Positions 1-5,036 of a stretch of 5,036 nt of DNA are shown piece after piece. Within the stretch, counting starts at the first letter, position 1. The number at the start of each line of letters is the position of its first letter. This stretch comes from Chloroflexota bacterium (lineage in GTDB: Bacteria; Chloroflexota; UBA4733): the NCBI GenBank assembly GCA_025449435.1, contig JANWJO010000148.1:1-5036 (forward strand), read 5' to 3'. The position numbers and the translations under genes are program-made. The notes beneath the pieces are model-generated. The model had not been told where the DNA came from, searched no databases, and saw only the letters and a program-made list of their open reading frames with translations.

Positions 1-1
1 C

Positions 2-628
2 GGCGCACTGTTGGGCGTGCTGCTGGCAGCGTTCGACCTGGCAGCCCGGCAGGTTGTGCCGGTTGGTGTCGTTGCAGCTATAGACCTGGTCGTGCTCACA
101 CTGCTCACGGGCGGATTGCACCTGGACGCCCTTATGGACACCTGTGACGGCGTGTTTGGCGGCGGCACAGTGGAGCGCCGGCTGGAGATCATGAAAGACA
201 GCCGGGTGGGGAGCTTCGGCGTGGCGGCGGGTGTGCTGGACCTGCTGCTTCAGTACGCCTGCTTGACCGCATTGCCGGTGGAGCGGCGGGCGGTGGTGCT
301 AGTAGCGGTGCTCGCGCTGTCGCGCTGGGCGATGGTGGGGGCGATTGTGGCGTTTCCACCGGCGCGACCGGGTGGTTTGGGTGCTGCGTTTCGCGCCGGC
401 GCCAAGCCGTGGCACGCGGTCGTGGCCACCGTCATCGTCGCGTTGGTGCTCGTGCCCGTGGGCTGGCGAGGGCTGGCGATGCTGGCGCTAGCCGTGCTGG
501 GTCTGGTAATCGTGGGGTTGCGCATCCGGCATTCGGTAGGCGGGCTCACCGGCGATAGCTATGGGGCGATCAATGAGGTGGTGATGGTGCTGGGGTTATT
601 GGGCGCGCTGGCAGCGGCTCCGTGGTGA
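2..628 (+). CDS. cobS: Adenosylcobinamide-GDP ribazoletransferase (cobalamin synthase) CobS, 5'-truncated by the window edge
   Basis: CobS is an integral membrane enzyme. It joins adenosylcobinamide-GDP to alpha-ribazole (or its phosphate), attaching the lower ligand in the last stage of cobalamin synthesis. The reading frame is open from base 2, and 208 residues are visible. The family is usually about 250 residues long, so roughly 40-50 N-terminal residues lie upstream; the TTG at position 11 is internal and is not the start. The family signature TGGLHLDALMDTCDG lies at about 107-151. It is followed by RRLEIMKDSRVGSFG, the conserved Asp-rich and Lys-Asp-Ser-Arg region that in this family handles metal and substrate. 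The C-terminal GGLTGDSYGAINE motif is also present. Several hydrophobic stretches rich in Val, Leu and Ala separate the motifs, as expected for a polytopic membrane protein. The stop codon overlaps the start of cbiB (GTGA at 625-628), so the two membrane enzymes are probably translationally coupled. Identity is certain at family level; only the 5' end is missing. Confidence 0.95.
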   Translation, partial: GALLGVLLAAFDLAARQVVPVGVVAAIDLVVLTLLTGGLHLDALMDTCDGVFGGGTVERRLEIMKDSRVGSFGVAAGVLDLLLQYACLTALPVERRAVVLVAVLALSRWAMVGAIVAFPPARPGGLGAAFRAGAKPWHAVVATVIVALVLVPVGWRGLAMLALAVLGLVIVGLRIRHSVGGLTGDSYGAINEVVMVLGLLGALAAAPW

Positions 629-1632
629 GCTGGGGTGGGCGCCAGCGGGAACGGCTGGCGGTGGTAGCGCTAGCGGTGGCGCTCGACCTTTCGCTTGGTG
701 AGCCGGCCAACCGCTGGCACCCGGTGGCGTGGCTGGGGAATGCGATCAATGCCTTGGAACGGCGTACAGGCACACGGGCGAGCTACAGCAGCGGCGTACC
801 GGCCCATCCACGGCAGGAATTGCTGTTGGGTGTGGGGATAGTCGCGGCCACTCAGGCACTGGCCATCTTGCCCTATGCGTTGCTGGCCAGTGTAATTGGG
901 CGGCTGCCGCTGGTCGCGCGGGTGGTAGTGGCCGCCGTCGCACTCAAGCCGCTGTTTGCCCTACGGGAACTGTTTGGCGCGGTCCAGGGAATCGAGCGTC
1001 CACTGCTGGACGATGATCTCCCCGCCGCCCGCACACAGCTTGCGCGGATCGTCAGCCGCGACGTGTCGAGTCTTGGAGCGCCACTCATCGCCGCCGCTGC
1101 GATAGAGTCGCTCTGCGAGAACCTCAGCGACTCGGTGGTGGCGCCGCTGCTGGCATACGTTGTGGGCGGCCTGCCGCTGGCAGCGGCCTACCGAGCCGCC
1201 AACACGCTGGATGCAATGCTGGGGTACCGCGATTGGCGGGAATACCTGGGCAAGTGCGCCGCGCGTCTGGATGACGCCGCAAACCTGGCTCCCGCGCGCG
1301 TCACGGCAGTGTTGCTGTGCCTGGCGGCGCCGGCGACTGGCACGTCGATACGATCGGCAATGCGTGTGGCCGTGCGTGATCACCGGCTGACGGCGAGCCC
1401 GAATGCTGGCTGGCCCATGGCCGCGGCTGCTGGTGCGCTGGGCCGCCGCCTGGAGAAGCAGGAACACTACGTGCTCAATCCAGGGCAGCCTGAGCCTGGC
1501 GCGCTTGATTTGCAACGGGCGCGACGGCTCGCGGGAGCAGCCCTAGGCATCGGGGCGTTGGGTGTGCTGGGCGCTTCCCTGGCCTCGCCAGGTGATGCCG
1601 TACACTGCGCCAGCGGCGCGGTCCGGAAGTAG
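625..1632 (+). CDS. cbiB: Adenosylcobinamide-phosphate synthase CbiB (called CobD in the aerobic-pathway naming)
   Basis: CbiB is a membrane enzyme that attaches aminopropanol, or its phosphate, to the propionate side chain of adenosylcobyric acid, giving cobinamide (phosphate). The 335-residue product is close to the family length of about 310-330. Family motifs appear in order. LDLSLGEPANRWHPV is at residues 20-34 (family form: L-D-x-x-x-G-[DE]-P-x-x-x-x-H-P-V). SRDVSSL is at 144-150, ENLSDSVVAPL starts at 165, NTLDAMLGYR is at 193-202, ARLDD starts at 213 with NLAPAR at 220-225, and SPNAGWP is at 258-264. Hydrophobic segments lie between the motifs and near the C-terminus. Two tandem GTG codons (622 and 625) could start it. 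I chose 625 because it gives the 4-base GTGA overlap with the cobS stop, the same junction type as between cobD and cobQ; starting at 622 adds one residue. No clear Shine-Dalgarno is present, which fits coupling to cobS. The next gene, cobD, supplies its co-substrate. Function is confident, the exact start less so. Confidence 0.95.
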   Translation: MSWGGRQRERLAVVALAVALDLSLGEPANRWHPVAWLGNAINALERRTGTRASYSSGVPAHPRQELLLGVGIVAATQALAILPYALLASVIGRLPLVARVVVAAVALKPLFALRELFGAVQGIERPLLDDDLPAARTQLARIVSRDVSSLGAPLIAAAAIESLCENLSDSVVAPLLAYVVGGLPLAAAYRAANTLDAMLGYRDWREYLGKCAARLDDAANLAPARVTAVLLCLAAPATGTSIRSAMRVAVRDHRLTASPNAGWPMAAAAGALGRRLEKQEHYVLNPGQPEPGALDLQRARRLAGAALGIGALGVLGASLASPGDAVHCASGAVRK

Positions 1633-1641
1633 CGGGGCGGT

Positions 1642-1646
1642 GAAGG
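1642..1646 (+). promoter_or_regulatory. Ribosome binding site that decides the cobD start
   Basis: GAAGG lies 7 bases before the ATG at 1654. The alternative in-frame GTG at 1648 is only one base downstream of it, too close for initiation from this site. This favours ATG 1654 as the start of the threonine-phosphate decarboxylase gene. The assignment rests on spacing alone. Confidence 0.55.
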
Positions 1647-1653
1647 CGTGCTG

Positions 1654-2760
1654 ATGGCACGAGGCGTGCGCCCTCGCCCGGCGGTCCAGGCGCTCACGCC
1701 GGTGGTCCACGGGGCGGTTTCCAGCCGGGAGTTGGCACAACTTGGCCTGCGCACCGAGCAAGTCATCGACTTCAGCGCGTCGCTCAATCCGTTAGGGCCC
1801 TCGCCGCTGGCGTTAGCAGCGTTGCGTGACATCGACCCCGGCCGGTACCCGCAGGACGGTGCTCCGGAGTTGACGGAGCTGTTGAGCCAGCGCCTCGGTG
1901 TGTCACCCGCCCAGATCGTGGTGGGCAACGGGTCTATCGAGTTGTTGTATTTGCTGGCGCTCACGTACCTGGGTGAAGGCGCTACCGTGTTGGTGGTGAC
2001 ACCCACGTTTGGCGAATATGCCCGTGTGGTCGCCATCTTGGGCGGACAGGTCCATACCTTCGCCACTGATTCAGCTCAAGGCTTTGCGCCGGATGTGCCA
2101 GCACTGCTGCAACGCATACAGGCGTTGCAGCCCACACTCACCTTTGTGTGCAACCCCAATAACCCCACCGGCTGGCTGCTCGATGCCTCAACCGTACGCC
2201 AGCTCGCCGCTGCACACACGCACGGGCTATTGGTGGTGGACGAGGCATACTTGCCGTTCGTGCCGGGTGCCCACGAGTTAGCGGCTGAAACCAACGCGCT
2301 ACCGCTGGTGCTGGTGCGTTCGCTCACCAAGCTGCACGGCCTGGCTGGCCTGCGTCTGGGCTACGTCGTGGCCAGCGGTGAAGTCAGCCAAGCGCTGCAT
2401 AGCGTCCGGCCACCCTGGTCGGTGAACGTGGCGGCCCAGGCGGCCGGCATCGCCGCGCTGCGCGACGAAAGGCACCTGTCGCACTCCCGCGCGGTCGTGG
2501 CGGAAGGCAGGCGCGTGCTGCTTGCCGGTCTGGCGCGGTTGGGCGTGCCGGTGGTGGCTGGACCTACCAGCTTTATGCTGCTACGTACCGGCGATTCGCC
2601 GGATATGCGGCAACGGTTGCTGCGCCTCGGCGTGTGCGTGCGCGACTGCACGTCGTTTGGCTTGCCGGAGCATGTGCGTGTGGGCATCCGGACGCCTGCC
2701 GATAATGACATCTTGCTACACGCGGTCGAGCACGTGCTGGCGGAGCAGTCACCAACGTGA
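1654..2760 (+). CDS. cobD: L-threonine-O-3-phosphate decarboxylase CobD (PLP-dependent, HisC-like; CobC in the aerobic-pathway naming)
   Basis: This is a fold-type I PLP enzyme. In this context it most likely decarboxylates L-threonine phosphate to (R)-1-amino-2-propanol phosphate, the linker CbiB uses to build the nucleotide loop. The protein is 368 residues, normal for the family. Visible features are an N-terminal VVHG (17-20); DFSASLNPLGP (39-49), the usual start of the CobD/HisC fold; CNPNNPTG (166-173), with the Asn that contacts PLP; VDEAY (195-199), whose Asp196 should pair with the pyridine nitrogen; SLTK (223-226), with Lys226 as the Schiff-base lysine; and RLGY (234-237), with the phosphate-contacting Arg. 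A late Arg-containing segment, VRVGIR, matches the substrate carboxylate-binding region. The family is closely related to histidinol-phosphate aminotransferase, so sequence alone leaves HisC possible. Position between cbiB and cobQ makes the cobalamin role far more likely. The start at ATG 1654 is chosen over GTG 1648 by ribosome-site spacing. The stop overlaps the cobQ start by 4 bases. Confidence 0.9.
   Translation: MARGVRPRPAVQALTPVVHGAVSSRELAQLGLRTEQVIDFSASLNPLGPSPLALAALRDIDPGRYPQDGAPELTELLSQRLGVSPAQIVVGNGSIELLYLLALTYLGEGATVLVVTPTFGEYARVVAILGGQVHTFATDSAQGFAPDVPALLQRIQALQPTLTFVCNPNNPTGWLLDASTVRQLAAAHTHGLLVVDEAYLPFVPGAHELAAETNALPLVLVRSLTKLHGLAGLRLGYVVASGEVSQALHSVRPPWSVNVAAQAAGIAALRDERHLSHSRAVVAEGRRVLLAGLARLGVPVVAGPTSFMLLRTGDSPDMRQRLLRLGVCVRDCTSFGLPEHVRVGIRTPADNDILLHAVEHVLAEQSPT
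2742..2745 (+). promoter_or_regulatory. Possible ribosome binding site for cobQ inside the end of cobD
   Basis: GGAG ends 11 bases before the GTG start at 2757. This is a little far but usable. Together with the GTGA overlap (2757-2760), it suggests cobQ translation relies on ribosomes finishing cobD, helped by this weak site. Confidence 0.35.
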
Positions 2761-4259
2761 ACGCGCGCGTGGTGATGGTGCAGGGCACCGCCTCCTCGGT
2801 GGGCAAGAGTTTGGTCGTGGCGGGACTGTGCCGCCTGTTCAAGCAAGACGGCTACCGGGTGGCGCCCTTCAAAGCCCAAAACATGGCGCTCAACGCCGCC
2901 GTGACGTCCTATGGCCTGGAGATCGGCCGTTCTACGGCGAGCCAGGCCCAGGCTTCAGGTGTTGCGCCGACCGTGGACATGAACCCGGTGCTGCTCAAGC
3001 CGGAGCCGGGTATGCGCTCACAACTTGTCCTGCTGGGCAAACCAGCCGGGCACCTGGCGACCAGCGACTACATCACGCGCAAACAGGTGCTGTGGGAGCA
3101 CGTCCAGGGGGCACTCGGCCGGTTGCGGGCTGCCTACGACGTGGTGGTGATCGAGGGCGCGGGGAGTCCGGCAGAAGTCAATCTGCGGAACGGTGACATC
3201 GTCAATATGCGCGTGGCACGGGAGGCGCAGGCGCCGGTGTTGCTGGTAGGTGACATAAACTTGGGCGGTGTGTTCGCCCATCTGGTCGGGACGCTCGAAC
3301 TGTTGCAGCCAGAGGAACGCACCCTGGTCAAGGGGCTGGTGATCAACAAGTTCCGGGGCGACGCGTCGCTACTCACCGACGGGTTGCGCTTCCTGGAGCA
3401 GCGCACTGGCGTGCCGGTGCTGGGCGTGCTGCCCTACCTGCCCGACCTGCTACTGGCCGAAGAAGACTCGGTGGCGCTGGAACAGCAGCGCGTGCTGCCA
3501 GCGGGCAGCGCAACCCTTGACATTGCCGTGATCAAGCTGCCGCACATCGCTAACTTTGATGACTTCGACTTGCTGGCTGCGGAGCCGGATGTGCGGTTGC
3601 GCTTCGTGCACCGTTCCGGCGAGTTGGGCCGGCCGGACCTCGTGATCCTGCCAGGGACCAAGGCGACCGTCGCTGATTTGCTGGTATTGCGCGACGCTGG
3701 TCTGGCAGGACATCTTGAGGCGCTGGCTGGTCGCGGCACGCCAGTGCTGGGGATATGCGGCGGCTACCAGATGTTGGGTGAGCGCATCTTCGACCCGTTG
3801 CATATCGAGTCGGCGGAGGAGGCAACGGAAGGACTAGGCCTGCTACCAGTGTCCACCACGTTCGGCGCAGACAAGTACACCCGGCAGGTGCAGATACTGC
3901 GCGGCCAGGTAGCGCCGTTCGCGCAATTGGAAGGTCCGCTATCCTGCTACGAGATCCACATGGGCGCCACGGTTACGGAAGGTCAGGCTCTGTTCACGGT
4001 GGCCGAGCCAGGGGAAACCGGCCGGTCCGATGGTTGCGTGAGTGCTAGCGGACTGGTGGCGGGCACCTACCTGCACGGGCTGTTTGAACACGCGGTGGTG
4101 CGGCGCACCCTCATCCGGTGGTTGGGCCAGCGCAAGGGCTTGGCCTTGACTGGCAGCGCCAATACCAGCCGGGAAGCGTCGTTCGACACGCTGGCGGCGA
4201 TGCTGCGCAGCCATCTCGATGTGCCTAGCGTGCGCGGCATCATGGGACTGGCGCACTGA
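2757..4259 (+). CDS. cobQ: Cobyric acid synthase CobQ/CbiP (glutamine-hydrolysing)
   Basis: CobQ is a cytosolic enzyme that performs four ATP- and glutamine-dependent amidations (side chains b, d, e and g) on adenosylcobyrinic acid a,c-diamide, giving adenosylcobyric acid, the substrate of CbiB. The 500-residue product is full length for the family. The N-terminal synthetase domain (about 1-230) has the P-loop GTASSVGKS (10-18), FKAQNMALN (38-46), MNPVLLKPEP, EGAGSPAEVNLR and DIVNM. Asp147 of DIVNM matches Asp146 of Salmonella CbiP, a residue reported to affect the amidation sequence. GGVFAHLVGTLELL, INKFRGD and GVPVLGVLPYLPD follow. The C-terminal class I glutamine amidotransferase domain (about 255-450) has VILPGTKATVADL, GICGGYQ with nucleophile Cys334, YEIHMG (398-403) and YLHGLFE with catalytic His440. 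The GTG start at 2757 aligns with known CbiP N-termini; the in-frame ATG at 2775 would remove the first strand. Residues 47-60 depart from the usual consensus (see findings). This is the last recognisable cobalamin gene in the window. Confidence 0.97.
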   Translation: MNARVVMVQGTASSVGKSLVVAGLCRLFKQDGYRVAPFKAQNMALNAAVTSYGLEIGRSTASQAQASGVAPTVDMNPVLLKPEPGMRSQLVLLGKPAGHLATSDYITRKQVLWEHVQGALGRLRAAYDVVVIEGAGSPAEVNLRNGDIVNMRVAREAQAPVLLVGDINLGGVFAHLVGTLELLQPEERTLVKGLVINKFRGDASLLTDGLRFLEQRTGVPVLGVLPYLPDLLLAEEDSVALEQQRVLPAGSATLDIAVIKLPHIANFDDFDLLAAEPDVRLRFVHRSGELGRPDLVILPGTKATVADLLVLRDAGLAGHLEALAGRGTPVLGICGGYQMLGERIFDPLHIESAEEATEGLGLLPVSTTFGADKYTRQVQILRGQVAPFAQLEGPLSCYEIHMGATVTEGQALFTVAEPGETGRSDGCVSASGLVAGTYLHGLFEHAVVRRTLIRWLGQRKGLALTGSANTSREASFDTLAAMLRSHLDVPSVRGIMGLAH

Positions 4260-4274
4260 TACCAGGGGTGGTGC

Positions 4275-4290
4275 TGATCATCTGCGCAGA
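4275..4290. repeat. Two abutting perfect palindromes, possible operator
   Basis: TGATCA (4275-4280) is followed directly by TCTGCGCAGA (4281-4290). Both read the same on the two strands. They sit about 87 bases before the aldolase-like start, where a dimeric regulator could bind. Palindromes this short occur by chance in GC-rich DNA, and I recognise no known regulator site, so the operator reading is speculative. Confidence 0.25.
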
Positions 4291-4360
4291 GTTCCTCGTA
4301 CTCGCGTGTTCTTAGTGAGGCTGCTACCCTAGCCCCATGGACTCGCTGCATTCCACATGG

Positions 4361-4366
4361 AAAGGA
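4361..4366 (+). promoter_or_regulatory. Ribosome binding site of the aldolase-like gene
   Basis: AAAGGA, within a purine run GGAAAGGAA (4359-4367), ends 10 bases before ATG 4377. No other ATG, GTG or TTG lies in this frame in the intergenic gap upstream. The site therefore supports 4377 as the start and rules against the overlapping ATG codons at 4337 and 4357, which are in other frames. Confidence 0.6.
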
Positions 4367-4376
4367 AACGTGCTTC

Positions 4377-5036
4377 ATGCGGCCGAATCGCCTTCGCGAG
4401 CTGTTGCGAGCCGGACAGCCCAGCCTGGGTACGCACTTGCACATCAGCTGGCCCTCCGTCACTGAATTGGTGGGTCACGCCGCTGCGTTCGATTACGTTG
4501 AGTTCGTGGCCGAATATGCGCCGTACGATCTGTATACGCTCGAGAACATTGGGCGCGCGATTAGTCTCTTCCCGCACATGACGGGGATGATGAAGATCGA
4601 GCAGCAGCCGCGCACCTACCTGGCGATCCGCGCCATCGGCTCGGGCATCCAGAACCTCCTCTTCGCCGACGTCCGCACCGTGGCCGATGCCGAAGAGTGC
4701 GTGCGCTCGACGCGAGCCGAGTCGCCGACGACCCGCGGCATCCACGGCGTCGGGATGCGGCGCGACGTGCGCTTCGTGCTCGAAGGCGGCTCCCCCGCGT
4801 TCGTCCAGGCGCTCGACGACGCCGTCGTGGCGGTAATGATCGAGAAGGCGTCGGCCGTAGAGAATCTGGACGCCGTCCTCTCGGTCAAGGGTCTCGACAT
4901 GGTACAGTTCGGCCCCGCCGACTACTCGATGAGCATCGGCATCCCGGGGCAGTGGGACCACCCCAGGGTGAAGGAAGCAGAGGTGCATGTCATCAAGACC
5001 GCGCTGCGCCTCGGGGTGGCCCCGCGAGTGGAGATC
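4377..5036 (+). CDS. HpcH/HpaI aldolase-family protein with altered active site, 3'-truncated by the window edge
   Basis: The frame is open from ATG 4377 to the window end, giving 220 residues. Family members such as HpaI have about 250-265, so some 30-45 C-terminal residues are missing. The layout follows the HpcH/HpaI TIM-barrel family (class II, metal-dependent pyruvate aldolases). It starts NRLRELLRAGQPSLGTHL (4-21), then FDYVEFVAEYAPYD (38-51), a segment around MMKIE (71-75), IQNLLFADVRTVADAEE (91-107), VMIEK (153-157) with Glu156, and FGPADYSMSIG (178-188) with Asp182. Glu156 and Asp182 match the metal ligands Glu149 and Asp175 of HpaI. Tyr47 stands where HpaI has catalytic His45, and Lys73 where HpaI has substrate-binding Arg70. 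The fold is clear, but the reaction is not: it may be an aldolase with a different acid-base mechanism, a lyase of another 2-oxo or 3-hydroxy acid, or a non-aldolase relative. The substrate cannot be named. It is not an evident part of the cobalamin pathway. Leu and Ile codon use changes after about codon 62. Confidence 0.85.
   Translation, partial: MRPNRLRELLRAGQPSLGTHLHISWPSVTELVGHAAAFDYVEFVAEYAPYDLYTLENIGRAISLFPHMTGMMKIEQQPRTYLAIRAIGSGIQNLLFADVRTVADAEECVRSTRAESPTTRGIHGVGMRRDVRFVLEGGSPAFVQALDDAVVAVMIEKASAVENLDAVLSVKGLDMVQFGPADYSMSIGIPGQWDHPRVKEAEVHVIKTALRLGVAPRVEI

Larger units (their letters stand above)
4260..4376. other. Intergenic gap between cobQ and the aldolase-like gene
   Basis: This is the only non-coding stretch longer than about 25 bases. 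It separates the cobalamin operon from a gene of unrelated function, so a promoter or transcript end would be expected here. I see no GC-rich hairpin followed by a T-run and no good -35/-10 pair. The best -10-like string is TGCTACCCT at 4322-4330, which lacks a matching -35. The most ordered part is the pair of palindromes at 4275-4290. The 3' end carries the ribosome binding site of the next gene. Confidence 0.6.

Noticed and set aside
11..13. TTG at 11 as the true start of cobS
   Set aside because: The frame is open to the window edge and the family has about 40-50 more N-terminal residues; the visible GALLG segment is an internal family motif.
961..1515. 184-codon open frame on the minus strand inside cbiB
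   Set aside because: It lies wholly opposite well-conserved CbiB motifs, has a low-complexity Arg/Gln/His-rich translation, and has no family resemblance.
1648..1650. GTG 1648 as the cobD start
   Set aside because: The only Shine-Dalgarno-like sequence (1642-1646) would leave a single base of spacing. ATG 1654 has 7 bases and loses no conserved residue.
2522..3196. 224-codon + strand open frame spanning the cobD/cobQ junction
   Set aside because: It overlaps the conserved ends of both genes in another frame, and its Cys/Arg/Gly-rich translation matches nothing recognisable. It reflects high GC content.
4261..4272. ACCA-GGGG-TGGT hairpin just after the cobQ stop as a terminator
   Set aside because: The stem is only 4 base pairs and no T-rich tract follows it, so rho-independent termination is not supported.
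4322..4330. TGCTACCCT as an extended -10 promoter element
   Set aside because: The match to TGnTATAAT is poor and no -35-like hexamer lies at suitable spacing upstream.
4337..4465. Small + strand frame of 42 codons starting at ATG 4337, overlapping the aldolase-like start
   Set aside because: It has no ribosome binding site and mostly overlaps the aldolase N-terminus in another frame. The purine-rich site at 4359-4367 fits ATG 4377 instead.
4357..4581. 74-codon + strand frame starting at ATG 4357
   Set aside because: It overlaps the aldolase-like gene in a different frame, has no upstream ribosome site, and its protein resembles no family.
4329..4988. 219-codon open frame on the minus strand opposite the aldolase-like gene
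   Set aside because: It is the antisense shadow of a clear protein family member on the + strand. Its translation is rich in His, Arg and Asp with no recognisable family, as expected for the complement of GC-rich coding DNA.

Overview
The window comes from a GC-rich bacterium. It holds the end of a cobalamin (vitamin B12) biosynthesis operon, followed by the first part of an unrelated aldolase-family gene. All genes are on the + strand, packed tightly, and GTG start codons are used. The taxon cannot be fixed from sequence alone. The gene order and protein style would suit Chloroflexota or another GC-rich, non-proteobacterial lineage, but that is a weak guess.

Positions 1-4259 carry four cobalamin genes in the order cobS (5' end outside the window), cbiB, cobD (threonine-phosphate decarboxylase) and cobQ. 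cobS/cbiB and cobD/cobQ each overlap through a GTGA stop/start junction. cbiB and cobD are about 21 bases apart, with a Shine-Dalgarno-like sequence in the gap. This spacing indicates one transcript with translational coupling. The four products cover consecutive late steps. CobQ amidates the corrin ring to give adenosylcobyric acid. CobD makes the aminopropanol phosphate linker. CbiB joins the linker to cobyric acid at the membrane. CobS joins the activated cobinamide to the lower-ligand riboside. CobQ is not needed for simple cobinamide salvage, so its presence suggests de novo synthesis or salvage of early corrinoids. The corrin-ring genes and cobU/cobT are not in the window.

Positions 4260-4376 form a 117-base intergenic gap. 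It contains two adjacent short palindromes but no convincing rho-independent terminator or consensus promoter.

Positions 4377-5036 encode the first 220 residues of an HpcH/HpaI aldolase-like TIM-barrel protein that runs off the window. Its two metal-binding acidic residues are present, but the positions matching the catalytic His and substrate-binding Arg of classical HpaI are Tyr and Lys. Codon usage also changes visibly about 60 codons into this gene. These are the most unusual observations in the window. The cobalamin genes look ordinary apart from a local departure from the family consensus near the N-terminus of CobQ. I found no RNA gene, mobile element, CRISPR array or obviously new system.
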